Source: Methanoculleus chikugoensis
GTDB taxonomy: Archaea > Halobacteriota > Methanomicrobia > Methanomicrobiales > Methanoculleaceae
DNA length: 53,842 bases
Assembly (NCBI RefSeq): GCF_900095385.1
Contig: NZ_FMID01000021.1
Location: 1 to 53,842, forward strand
Reading direction: 5' to 3'
The position numbers and the translations under genes were made by a program. Below, piece after piece: positions 8,099-15,260 of the stretch. Position 1 is the first letter of the stretch. Each line of letters opens with the position of its first letter. The notes under the pieces were generated by a model, which saw only the letters and a list, made by a program, of their open reading frames with translations, ran no database searches and was not told the DNA's origin.

Positions 8099-8139
8099 GA
8101 GACATACTACAGGGTGAATGGGACCCTGTTATATGTCTC
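8099..8139. repeat. 41-bp imperfect palindrome (17-bp arms, 7-nt spacer)
   Basis: The left arm GAGACATACTACAGGGT (8099-8115) pairs with the right arm ACCCTGTTATATGTCTC (8123-8139), with mismatches at only two adjacent positions. The spacer is GAATGGG. No T-run follows, so it is not a simple terminator. It lies in noncoding DNA about 170 bp ahead of the FeoA-domain gene. It could be an RNA stem-loop, a regulator site or a mobile-element relic. Confidence 0.7.
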
Positions 8140-8192
8140 GTCGAGCGCATCGGATTCCCACGAAGGAACGTGTGCCGCTGCTCGTCATGGAA

Positions 8193-8266
8193 CCGGCTGT
8201 CTTTCGGCTCTTCCTCGTTTTCCGAAATCTCTTCGGAGAACTCCTGTTTTTCCGAAGAGTCTTCGG
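8193..8266. promoter_or_regulatory. Phased palindromes, candidate operator of the iron regulator
   Basis: A perfect 15-bp dyad CCGAAGAGTCTTCGG (8252-8266) is preceded exactly 30 bp upstream by a degenerate copy, CCGAAATCTCTTCGG (8222-8236). A further half-copy ends in TTTCGG (8193-8207). The 30-bp period places the sites on one DNA face. The array ends 43 bp ahead of the FeoA-domain start, and a DtxR-type regulator is encoded downstream. A DtxR-type operator is therefore a reasonable inference. Confidence 0.45.
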
Positions 8267-8309
8267 CTCTGGTTGATTACGGCCGAACTGAATACCCGTT
8301 TTACGAGAG

Positions 8310-8528
8310 ATGCAACCGGCTGACCCGGCCCCGAACGAACGCGCCCGGGTTGTTGGGGTCGAAGGCGGGCAGTGTCGCTTCCGGCACCTCGCGCTGGAAG
8401 GGCTTGCCGGAGGATGCATCGTTACCGGACTCTCCGGCCGATTCGATCCGGTCGTCGTCCGGATTAGCGATGAGACGCACGTCCTCGGCCGGGGGACGGC
8501 GCAGAAAATTCAGGTACGTGCGGTGTAA
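8310..8528 (+). CDS. FeoA-domain protein
   Basis: A 72-residue SH3-like protein. ARVVGVEGGQCRFRHLALEG, then GGCIVTGLSGRFDPVVVRIS and a C-terminal LGRGTAQKIQV, matches the FeoA core (glycine-containing RL.E.GL..G turn, then the DPVVVRV..., LGR..A.KI strand pattern). FeoA assists the FeoB ferrous-iron permease at the cytosolic membrane face. No feoB is present in the window. The gene lies 390 bases ahead of a DtxR-type regulator and directly after the phased palindromes. The match is by eye, and function without FeoB is unclear. Confidence 0.6.
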   Translation: MQPADPAPNERARVVGVEGGQCRFRHLALEGLAGGCIVTGLSGRFDPVVVRISDETHVLGRGTAQKIQVRAV

Positions 8529-8557
8529 TTTCGTGAAAAGATTGTCGGAACGGGAGT

Positions 8558-8677
8558 ATGGTGAATCCGGATTGGTCTGGGAGATTTGCTCCGCCCTACT
8601 CGCCGGCATTCCTTCTCCTGCCGTTTACGCCGGTGCTCGTCTACATCCTCGTCATCAGGAGATCCGACGAGGCATAA
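8558..8677 (+). CDS. Putative 39-residue single-span membrane peptide
   Basis: The frame MVNPDWSGRFAPPYSPAFLL continues LPFTPVLVYILVIRRSDEA. It has one hydrophobic helix (about residues 17-33) and a positively charged RR stop, so N-out/C-in topology is expected. CGGGAG lies just ahead of the ATG. Next to a FeoA-like gene it might be a small membrane accessory protein. No family is recognised. Confidence 0.35.
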   Translation: MVNPDWSGRFAPPYSPAFLLLPFTPVLVYILVIRRSDEA

Positions 8678-8678
8678 A

Positions 8679-8882
8679 GTGGGCAGGGTTCTTCTGCCGT
8701 TTGCCGCCCTGGTGTTCTGCCGGGGCGCTCTCGCCCATATGCCCGGCACCGGTGCGGCGCCCGGAGCGGATTCCGGCTACGCCGTCCTTCTGAAAGGCGG
8801 CGGGAATGAGGAGATCCCGGTTTGTGCTCTGATGGTATGCACCGGGAACAGATTACGTTCCACCAAGCTGATGGAATGCTGA
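8679..8882 (+). CDS. Putative small exported peptide
   Basis: This GTG frame begins one base after the preceding stop. It encodes 67 residues with a signal-peptide-like N-terminus (VLLPFAALVFCRGALA, then HMPG) and a glycine-rich remainder. The last third (TGNRLRSTKLMEC) looks noncoding. It may be a real exported peptide, a decayed gene, or chance. Confidence 0.25.
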   Translation: MGRVLLPFAALVFCRGALAHMPGTGAAPGADSGYAVLLKGGGNEEIPVCALMVCTGNRLRSTKLMEC

Positions 8883-8918
8883 TACGGGTTCATCCCGAAA
8901 AGATCATATCGTTGCCGT

Positions 8919-9389
8919 ATGAAACATATGTGTCGTATGAGACGCCGGGGATGTGCAGGAAACCTCAGCAGGAGGGCCGAGGATTACCTCGAGGCCATCC
9001 TCAACGTCACGCTGGAGAAAGGGTACGCCCGCACCAAGGACGTGGCGTGCGAGCTGGAGATCAGCCCGTCGACAGTCGTGGAGATGTTCCAGAAACTTGA
9101 CGGTATGGGCCTTGTCGAGTACCGGCGCTACGAAGGAGTGGTGCTCTCGCCTTCGGGGCGCGAGGTTGCCGAGGCCGTCAAATTCCGTCACGATACCTTG
9201 AAGGAGTTCCTGATGGCCATCAACGTCCCGGAGAAGATTGCCGATTCCGACGCCTGCTCTATGGAGCACGAACTCCATCCCTCGACGATCCAGCAGATCC
9301 GGTTGTTGCTGGAAGCACTTCAACTGGATCCCGGGATCTCTGAGCGTATCCGGCGGAATACGCCCAGACAGGAGGAGCAGTCCGCGTGA
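8919..9389 (+). CDS. DtxR/MntR-family metal-dependent repressor
   Basis: A 156-residue regulator with a winged-helix domain (SRRAEDYLEAIL, then VACELEISPSTVVEMFQKLDGMGLV) followed by the metal-binding dimerisation domain. Probable metal ligands in DtxR terms are H91, C113, E116 and H117 (DACSMEH). The cysteine resembles iron-type DtxR/IdeR rather than manganese-type MntR. There is no SH3 C-terminal domain, so it is the short form. ATG 8919 is used; ATGs at 8928, 8931 and 8940 are alternatives, and a TATA-like CATATCG near 8906 favours 8931 or 8940. The following DUF1294 gene overlaps it by 4 bases, so both are co-transcribed. Confidence 0.88.
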   Translation: MKHMCRMRRRGCAGNLSRRAEDYLEAILNVTLEKGYARTKDVACELEISPSTVVEMFQKLDGMGLVEYRRYEGVVLSPSGREVAEAVKFRHDTLKEFLMAINVPEKIADSDACSMEHELHPSTIQQIRLLLEALQLDPGISERIRRNTPRQEEQSA

Positions 9390-9658
9390 CTCCTGTTCTC
9401 GCCGCGATAGCGGTTTACCTCCTTATAAACGCCGTTGCATTCTTTGCATACTACCGCGACAAACGGTCGGCAAAACGCTCGGCGTGGAGGACGCCGGAGA
9501 AGACGCTCCTCGTCATCGCGCTCTTCGGGCCGTTTGGGGCATTCGGCGCGATGCATGCCTTCCGGCACAAGACGCAGAAGCCGCTCTTTCGGCTCGTGCC
9601 TTTCTTCCTCTGCCTGCACCTCGTGCTCGCCGCCGCGCTCATCACGGGTCTCGTGTGA
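9386..9658 (+). CDS. DUF1294 small membrane protein
   Basis: A 90-residue protein with three hydrophobic helices. The conserved DUF1294 core is YYRDKRSAKRSAWRTPEKTL, then FGPFGAFGAMHAFRHKTQK. The GTG start overlaps the TGA of the dtxR-like gene (4-base overlap), indicating translational coupling. Function is unknown. DUF1294 domains often occur fused to cold-shock domains in bacteria, which is not the case here. Confidence 0.85.
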   Translation: MTPVLAAIAVYLLINAVAFFAYYRDKRSAKRSAWRTPEKTLLVIALFGPFGAFGAMHAFRHKTQKPLFRLVPFFLCLHLVLAAALITGLV

Positions 9659-9727
9659 CCCCTCATCAATGAATGAGGGTTTACCTGATGACAAAGGTAT
9701 AATCAATCCGTTGTCTCACCATATCGT

Positions 9728-10387
9728 ATGGCGTACGAGTACGGGCCGCTCTCCCGCCCGCTCAGGGAGACCCTCGCGGCGTTGCAGGACGGGCTCATGC
9801 GCGAGTACCGCCGGGAGTACCTGCCTGCACACCGGCGTTCGGCCCGGCGATCGCGGCGGCTCCGGCGGATACGGGGATGGTGCAGGGCGACCGGCCGCCT
9901 GGCGGAGCAGGCCGCTCGTGTGACGGAGCGCACCCTCCCCCGGATCGAGCAGGAGACCGGGCATGCCTTCCGGAGCCCGGACGGGCTTGCCCGGGTTCTG
10001 ATGGCCCCCTCTACAAAACGGCTCTTTTCGGAGATCCTCGCCGGGTTCCCTGAAGACGTGCTCCCGCTCCGTGCAAACGACCTGGCAATGCTCGGGAAAT
10101 TCGCCGACGACGCCCACGCCCTTGCGCTCATCGGCGACGTCACCCTGCGGCTGAAGGTCCTCTCCGGTGAAGACGCCGGGGCGGCAGGCCTCGCGGCTCT
10201 CTCCGACCGGTGGGGCCTTTTCGAGAGCCGGATCGGTTCCGGGCCCCGCTGCCCTCCGGATGGCGAGAACCTCGAGCAGGAGAAGGAGACCCTTGCCCGG
10301 GCGGTTCTCGGCCTCATCTACGTCGAAGGGGGTACCGATGCGTTGCGGGCGGTGGTGCCGCTCCTTGCCCACGATCGGGACGGATAG
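9728..10387 (+). CDS. RNase III-fold protein lacking catalytic acids
   Basis: A 219-residue protein. Its first 75 residues form a long basic helix region (RRSARRSRRLRRIRG). Residues ~78-212 resemble the RNase III endonuclease domain: FRSPDGLARVLMAPSTKRLF for helix 1, IGDVTLRLKVL for the LGDAVL signature, and LGLIYVEGG for the final IGAIYLDGG. D137 matches one catalytic acid. The position of the signature glutamate four residues earlier is A133, and the glutamate of FEALIG is R191. Cleavage activity is therefore unlikely, and RNA binding or a structural role is inferred. A TATA-like GGTATAATC at 9695 precedes it. Confidence 0.55.
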   Translation: MAYEYGPLSRPLRETLAALQDGLMREYRREYLPAHRRSARRSRRLRRIRGWCRATGRLAEQAARVTERTLPRIEQETGHAFRSPDGLARVLMAPSTKRLFSEILAGFPEDVLPLRANDLAMLGKFADDAHALALIGDVTLRLKVLSGEDAGAAGLAALSDRWGLFESRIGSGPRCPPDGENLEQEKETLARAVLGLIYVEGGTDALRAVVPLLAHDRDG

Positions 10388-10443
10388 GGATCGGACAAAG
10401 GCTATATACCCGCCCTTCCCATCCCGCGGCGGGAGACTCGTCC

Positions 10444-11367
10444 ATGGATACCCGTGCCCTCCGCGACTTCATCCGGCTCGGCCGGTTCCCCTTCCTCCTC
10501 TCGGGTTTTATCCCGTTCACCGCCGGGGCGCTCCTCGCGTCTCTCCTCGGGGCGCGGTTCACCCCGGCGCAGTTTCTCGTCGGTTACGCGGCGATGGCCG
10601 CGGCGCACCTCTCCGTCCACTACAGCAACGACTACTTCGATACCGACGCCGACCGGTTCGTCGAGACGACCCCGATATCCGGGGGGAGCGGCGTCCTCGC
10701 CGTCAACCCCGGCCTGAAGCCCGCCGCGTTCCGGGCAGCGGTCGTCCTGATGGCGGTCTCGATCCTGATCGGGTACCTCTTCGTGACCGTCTATGACTAC
10801 CCGTTTGTCTTCCTCGTCTTCGGTGTAGCGGGGAACCTGCTCGGCTGGTTCTACACGGCCCCGCCGATTGCGCTTGCCTACCGTAACCTCGGCGAAGTCA
10901 CGAACATGATCACCTTCGGCCTCCTGATGCCGGGGGCGGGCTACTTTGTCGCGATGGGAACGCTGGATGCCGCCTTCTTCGCGTTCGCCGTCCCGCTCTC
11001 CCTCTACGGGCTCGTCTTCATCACGAGCGTTGAGATCCCCGACCGGGAAGGCGACATCGCCGGGGAGAAGCGGACGCTCATCGTCCGAAGAGGCCGGATC
11101 TTCGGTTTTTCGCTCATCGCCCTCGCGGCGTCCCTCGCGACCGCGGCGCTCGCCGTCTTCGCCCTCACCGGCTTCTTCGCACCCGTGGATTTCCGGCCGG
11201 TGGCGCTCTTCTCTCTTATCCCGCTCGGGATTGCTCTGTGGGGCTTCTCGAACCGGTGCACCGAACGAGCACCCGCCCTCCGGTATGCCACCGCGAATAT
11301 CGTGGGCTACTTCCTCTTCCAGGGGCTTGTTGTCCTCTATTTTATCCTCGCGGCCTCTCGTGCCTGA
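10444..11367 (+). CDS. UbiA-family prenyltransferase (MenA-like)
   Basis: A 307-residue polytopic enzyme transferring an isoprenyl chain to a head group. Motif 1 is SNDYFDTDAD (61-70). Motif 2 is EIPDREGD, followed by AGEKRTL. FIRLGRFPFLLSGFIPFTAG matches the N-terminal helix of MenA-like and archaeal homologues. It starts at ATG 10444, 57 bases after the RNase III-like gene. Its 3' end overlaps the convergent LEA-type lipoprotein gene by 31 bases. Substrate is undetermined; menaquinone is not expected in this group of methanogens. Confidence 0.85.
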   Translation: MDTRALRDFIRLGRFPFLLSGFIPFTAGALLASLLGARFTPAQFLVGYAAMAAAHLSVHYSNDYFDTDADRFVETTPISGGSGVLAVNPGLKPAAFRAAVVLMAVSILIGYLFVTVYDYPFVFLVFGVAGNLLGWFYTAPPIALAYRNLGEVTNMITFGLLMPGAGYFVAMGTLDAAFFAFAVPLSLYGLVFITSVEIPDREGDIAGEKRTLIVRRGRIFGFSLIALAASLATAALAVFALTGFFAPVDFRPVALFSLIPLGIALWGFSNRCTERAPALRYATANIVGYFLFQGLVVLYFILAASRA

Positions 11368-11855
11368 CCCGGCCGAACCTCCACCGTCCGGTCGAAGGGG
11401 ACCTCGAAGGTCGTAATGCCGAAGTCGAGGACCCCCGACCCCGTCACCCGGAGCGTGACCTCCCCGTCCGCGAGACCCCGGAGGAGCCCCTGCACCAGCC
11501 GCAGGTTATCGACGGTCACCGGGATGGAGACTGCCGTCTCGGCGTTGGGCTGGATCGCAAACCCTCCCCGCTCCCCGTGTGCGAGGAAGACCCATCGTCC
11601 GCCGTCGATAAAGTAGACATCGAACGAGACCCGGGTTAGGGTGGCACCGATGGGGTTGGGGTTGTCGATGATGAAGTGGGGCAAGAGATCGGTGCTCCCC
11701 GGGGTGATGTTCTCTATCCCGACCCCGCTGAGGGTGATGGTCGGCTCCTGGAGCGCGGGAGCCATACAACCGGCGCTGCAGAGCAGGACGGCGATAAGGA
11801 GGGTGACGGCGGTGCGCCGTATCCCCCCTGCCGGGATAGAGGTCTGCCGCGACAT
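11337..11855 (-). CDS. LEA14/WHy-domain lipoprotein
   Basis: A 172-residue protein. An N-terminal signal with lipobox LLCSAGC (C30) predicts a membrane-anchored lipoprotein. The rest is a single late-embryogenesis-abundant type 2 beta-sandwich, with the IDNPNPIGATLTRVSFDVYF motif and a second strand set near AVSIPVTVDNLRLV. Archaeal members are common and of unknown role, possibly stress or envelope related. Eleven bases upstream ends the DUF2341 gene on the same strand, suggesting one transcript for two surface proteins. Confidence 0.85.
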   Translation of the reverse strand: MSRQTSIPAGGIRRTAVTLLIAVLLCSAGCMAPALQEPTITLSGVGIENITPGSTDLLPHFIIDNPNPIGATLTRVSFDVYFIDGGRWVFLAHGERGGFAIQPNAETAVSIPVTVDNLRLVQGLLRGLADGEVTLRVTGSGVLDFGITTFEVPFDRTVEVRPGQAREAARIK

Positions 11856-11867
11856 CCCGTTCCCCCT

Positions 11868-12887
11868 CTATGAACCGTCCCCGTAGGAGAGCACCGGCTC
11901 GACGGGAACGTACTTCCTGACGACGACGTTGTCGGCATAGAAGTGGTGCGGGTCGCCGGAGTACCACGCGGACGACCCGATCAGTGCAAGGTCGTCAAAG
12001 ATCACATCCTCCGGCACCGGTGAGCCGTCGGCAAACCGCAGGGGTGCGCTCCCCAGGTACTCGCCGTCCATCCATGCGTGCTCGGTGGCGTTCGGCGTAT
12101 CCAGGACAACCCTGATGTGGTACCAGGTATTGTTCTCCGCCCTTCTATCGGCGGAGAAGTTCCGGTGGTCGCCGTCGTAGTGCTGCACCGACCCGTTCCT
12201 GAGGTGGAGGGCGTAGAGCCGGTCGGTCCCGTTCCAGGCCTGGATGTAGCCCGAGCCGCACCACTTCCCGAACTCACTGACCCTGAAGTCCCCCTCGATG
12301 ACGATCGGGCCCGCGGAGATATTTGCGGTACAGACCCTTCTGTCGTTGAACTCCGGGAGATCCGGTCTGGTGACGTTGATATCCCCGGCATATGCGCCGC
12401 TGCGGACGACGTCGGACTGAACGAGGGCGCTCGAACCGCAGGACGACCACCGCGAGAGGTCGCCGCGCTCGTAGTCCTCGAAGAAGAGGAAGACCGCGTC
12501 GGGGTCGCCGGCGTCCCGGGCCTCGGGGTTGCCGTAGAGCATCGTGACCGCCGTCGCGTTCGCCGGGAGGGCGAGCCAGACGCGGGCGTGGGAGCCGGCG
12601 GCCGTGTTCTCGATCCAGTAGGGGAGAGGAGTCCCGTTCGTGTCTGTAAACCGGATATCGGCGAAGTCCGGCCGCATCCCGGGGAGGTATGTGGCGTTGA
12701 ACGAGACCGCAAGCCCGTCGATGGTGGAGGGGTTCTCGACCGAGACCATCTGGCGGTGGGTGAAGACCCCGGCGGTATCGCCGCCCAACCAGTAGTGTGC
12801 GGTCACGTCGGCGTGCGGGATCTCCGCAGCCGCCCCGGCGATGAGCAGTGCGACAATCCCTCCAAGAACGATCCAGGTAGCGTGCAT
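11868..12887 (-). CDS. Exported DUF2341 / LamG-like protein
   Basis: A 339-residue protein. A signal peptide (WIVLGGIVALLIAGAAA) is followed by a DUF2341 domain: FADIRFTDTNGTPLPYWIEN, VWLALP, MLYGNPEARDAGD, VFLFFEDY. The C-terminal concanavalin-like sandwich has IEGDFRVSEFGKW, NNTWYHIRVVLDT and DDLALIGSS. Such modules bind or present carbohydrate at the archaeal surface and often sit in larger adhesins. This one is short and stands alone. The frame is open far upstream; ATG 12887 is chosen because the signal peptide begins there. Confidence 0.82.
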   Translation of the reverse strand: MHATWIVLGGIVALLIAGAAAEIPHADVTAHYWLGGDTAGVFTHRQMVSVENPSTIDGLAVSFNATYLPGMRPDFADIRFTDTNGTPLPYWIENTAAGSHARVWLALPANATAVTMLYGNPEARDAGDPDAVFLFFEDYERGDLSRWSSCGSSALVQSDVVRSGAYAGDINVTRPDLPEFNDRRVCTANISAGPIVIEGDFRVSEFGKWCGSGYIQAWNGTDRLYALHLRNGSVQHYDGDHRNFSADRRAENNTWYHIRVVLDTPNATEHAWMDGEYLGSAPLRFADGSPVPEDVIFDDLALIGSSAWYSGDPHHFYADNVVVRKYVPVEPVLSYGDGS

Positions 12888-12980
12888 GGTGATCCGCCCC
12901 CGTGGGAACCCCCTCCTATATCCATCTAGCGGCCGCCGCACCCCAATACTGATGCTTCGTGGAGGCGACCGATCAGTACC

Positions 12981-14213
12981 GTGAACGAGACCATCGCGAT
13001 CATCGGGGGAGGGCCCGCCGGGCTCTTCTGCGCCCTGCAGGCGGCGGAAGAGGGACGAGACGTCGTCGTCTTCGAGAAGAAGCCCGCGCCGGGCAAAAAA
13101 CTCCTCGTTGCCGGGTCGGGGCAGTGCAACATCACCCACGACGGGGAGATCACCGACTTCCTCTCCCGTTACGGCGACCACGGCACGTTCCTCCGGCCCG
13201 CGCTCATGAACTTCACCAACCGGGACCTCGCCCGGTTCTTCGCCGACCGGGGCCTTCGCATGGAGACCGAGCCCGGGGGGAAGGTCTTCCCGGCGACCCG
13301 GAAGTCCGCCGACGTCCTCGCCATCCTCCTCGCGGAGTGCGCCGCCCGCGGGGTGGAGTTACGGTGCAGCGACCCCGTCGTGGCCGTCGAGCGCGATGAT
13401 GACGGGTTCCTGCTCACGACGAAGACGGGTACCGTCCGGGCCGCCACCCTTGTCATCGCCACCGGCGGAGCCTCCTACCCCGCCACCGGCTCGACCGGGG
13501 ACGGCTACGCCTTCGCCCGGGCCCTCGGGCAGCCGGTAACAGAGGTTGCCCCGGCGCTTGCCCCGGTCTACGTCGAGGACTACCCGTTCGCCGATCTCGC
13601 CGGGATCTCCTTTGAGCACCTCACCCTCTCCGTCTACCGCGATGGAAAGCGCGCCCGCCAGCACACCGGCGACCTCCTCTTCACCCACACCGCGCTCTCG
13701 GGCCCGGGGATCCTCGACCTCTCCCGCGCTGTCCTCCCCGGCGACGTGCTCCGGGTCACGTTCCTTTCCGGGGCGACCTCAGAGGAGGTGCGAAAGCGCC
13801 TCGCCGATGCGGTCGCAGCGGGCGGGGCCCGGCAGGTGAAGACCGTCCTCTGCGGTCTTGCCCTCCCGGAACGGTTCGTCCGGCGACTCCTCGACCTCGC
13901 CGGGGTTCCGGCGGATGAAACCTGCGCCCACCTCGGAAAGAAGGCCCGGAACGCGCTCGCCGCATCGCTCGCGGAGTTCCCGTTCCGGGTGGCGAGGCTC
14001 GGCGGGTTCAACGAAGCGATGGCGACGCGGGGCGGAGTCGCCCTCTCCGGGATAAACCAGAAGACGATGGCATCGAAGATCGTCCCGAACTTCTACTGCA
14101 TCGGCGAGGTGCTCGATATCGACGGCGACACCGGCGGCTACAACCTCCAGGCCGCGTTTTCCACTGCAGCCCTCGCCGCACGGCATATCGCCGGCGGTAA
14201 CGCCTCCCGGTGA
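12981..14213 (+). CDS. HI0933/YhiN-family FAD-dependent oxidoreductase
   Basis: A 410-residue flavoprotein. Rossmann FAD-binding motif IAIIGGGPAGL is at the N-terminus, followed by LLVAGSGQCNITH, LVIATGGASYPATGSTGDGY, and C-terminal FNEAMATRGGV... then GEVLDIDGDTGGYNLQ. All are signatures of the BaiN/YhiN-like family. Reactions are poorly known; some relatives reduce aromatic or bile-acid intermediates. The start is GTG 12981. It stands alone between divergent and convergent neighbours. Confidence 0.9.
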   Translation: MNETIAIIGGGPAGLFCALQAAEEGRDVVVFEKKPAPGKKLLVAGSGQCNITHDGEITDFLSRYGDHGTFLRPALMNFTNRDLARFFADRGLRMETEPGGKVFPATRKSADVLAILLAECAARGVELRCSDPVVAVERDDDGFLLTTKTGTVRAATLVIATGGASYPATGSTGDGYAFARALGQPVTEVAPALAPVYVEDYPFADLAGISFEHLTLSVYRDGKRARQHTGDLLFTHTALSGPGILDLSRAVLPGDVLRVTFLSGATSEEVRKRLADAVAAGGARQVKTVLCGLALPERFVRRLLDLAGVPADETCAHLGKKARNALAASLAEFPFRVARLGGFNEAMATRGGVALSGINQKTMASKIVPNFYCIGEVLDIDGDTGGYNLQAAFSTAALAARHIAGGNASR

Positions 14214-14345
14214 CCGCAACGACCCCGGTTCTCCCGATCCTGCATCCCGAGATCCATCTCTCGCGTGATGCGCGTTCTAACCTCTTCTCCCGGTCGTAAC
14301 CCGGCAAATCCCATATCCGCCATATATATCCCCGCAAGAAAAATA

Positions 14346-14370
14346 GAAGTCCTGATATATCTAGGACTTC
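14346..14370. promoter_or_regulatory. 25-bp dyad over an AT-rich promoter core
   Basis: GAAGTCCT (14346-14353) and AGGACTTC (14363-14370) are perfect inverted arms around GATATATCT, which itself holds the palindrome GATATATC. The centre could be the TATA box of the transglutaminase-like gene 35-40 bp downstream. A protein bound to the arms would then block or assist TBP. Confidence 0.45.
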
Positions 14371-14394
14371 ATTAAAATATATTGGGAAAATAAC

Positions 14395-14943
14395 GTGGTT
14401 TGGGGTATTCTTAACGCGATTTTCCTTCTCTCCCTCCTCATCCCTCAGGGACACCTGATCTATGACGGCGGAGGAGGGGATAGCGGGTTTGGCACAGTCG
14501 GAGAAGCAGGGGCGAATGGGATCGCCCTCCTCTCCGAACCCCCTCCGGGAGATACCGGGGACGCGCTCATCGACCAGGTGAGCCGGACGACGTTCGCCTG
14601 CGTCGACGGCGCCCCGCGCCTCTTCCCGGCGGGCATCAACGCGACCCTTGCCCACGGGGTGGGCGACTGCACCGATCTCGCGCTCCTCCGGGCGGAAGTC
14701 CTCCGGCGGAACGGCGTTGCCGCCCGTCCTGTCCACGGCATCATGATCTGGGATACGGAGGCGTTCCGGACAAACGCCCTCCACGTCGAGATCCTCGGGA
14801 AGGGCATCGCCGTCCACGACTGGGTCGAACTCGGGGACGGCCGGACGATGGGCGCTTACGAAGGAGATCCAGCTGTCAGGTGCGTAAAGATCGGCGAAGG
14901 GGTCTGTTTCCAACCTGTCTTCGAGTCGCTTGGTTACCTCTAG
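14395..14943 (+). CDS. Transglutaminase-like superfamily protein, membrane-anchored or exported
   Basis: A 182-residue protein. The N-terminus (ILNAIFLLSLLIPQGHLI) is one hydrophobic segment, either anchor or signal. The transglutaminase/protease core follows with the probable triad C92 (GVGDCTDLA), H130 (LHVEI) and D142 (VHDWVEL). The arrangement matches microbial transglutaminase-like cysteine proteases. GTG 14395 is the earliest start compatible with the promoter dyad. Substrate and side of the membrane are uncertain; the catalytic part is probably external. Confidence 0.75.
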   Translation: MVWGILNAIFLLSLLIPQGHLIYDGGGGDSGFGTVGEAGANGIALLSEPPPGDTGDALIDQVSRTTFACVDGAPRLFPAGINATLAHGVGDCTDLALLRAEVLRRNGVAARPVHGIMIWDTEAFRTNALHVEILGKGIAVHDWVELGDGRTMGAYEGDPAVRCVKIGEGVCFQPVFESLGYL

Positions 14944-14977
14944 GAACGTTCAATACCGGGTGCGTCATACGCACGGT

Positions 14978-15253
14978 ATGAGCTTACTCACGGGACTCCT
15001 GGCTCTGATCCTGGTGATCATCCTTGCGTTCGTCCTCTACAAGGTCGTGAAAAGCGTCACCACCCTCATCATCAACGCCGTCGTGGGCGTGATCCTGCTC
15101 TGGCTCATCAACCTCCTCGGCCTGATGAACCTCGTCGGCCGGCCGGATATCCCGATCAACATCATCACCGTCCTGATCTGCGCAATCGGCGGGGTATTCG
15201 GCGTCCTCATCACGGTGGTGCTGCACCTCCTCGGGATACCGCTGACGCTGTAA
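14978..15253 (+). CDS. BofA-family small membrane protein
   Basis: A 91-residue protein of two to three hydrophobic helices. It matches the archaeal pro-sigmaK-processing-inhibitor BofA family: VVKSVTTLIINAVVGVILLW, then NIITVLICAIGGVFGVLIT and a C-terminal LHLLGIPL. In bacilli BofA inhibits an intramembrane protease; archaea have no sigmaK, so the role here is unknown. ATG 14978 is chosen over the longer frame because the family starts at the hydrophobic helix. It lies 34 bases after the transglutaminase-like gene. Confidence 0.82.
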   Translation: MSLLTGLLALILVIILAFVLYKVVKSVTTLIINAVVGVILLWLINLLGLMNLVGRPDIPINIITVLICAIGGVFGVLITVVLHLLGIPLTL

Positions 15254-15260
15254 GAAGCAC

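Larger units (their letters stand above)
7601..8309. other. Accessory stretch with little coding signal
   Basis: About 700 bases between the small ORFs and the FeoA-domain gene. Frames on either strand look like noise, rich in Ser, Arg and Pro. The one exception is a weak 64-codon candidate at 7761-7955. Two structured elements lie here, the 41-bp dyad at 8099-8139 and the phased palindromes at 8193-8266. Local GC is lower than the surroundings near 8040-8140. Confidence 0.5.

Noticed and set aside
8099-8139. Intrinsic terminator
   Set aside because: The stem is long but no T-run follows on either strand.
8170-8793. Plus-strand ORF of 207 codons across the FeoA-like gene
   Set aside because: Overlaps a better frame with domain match; composition is serine/cysteine-rich noise created by the phased repeats.
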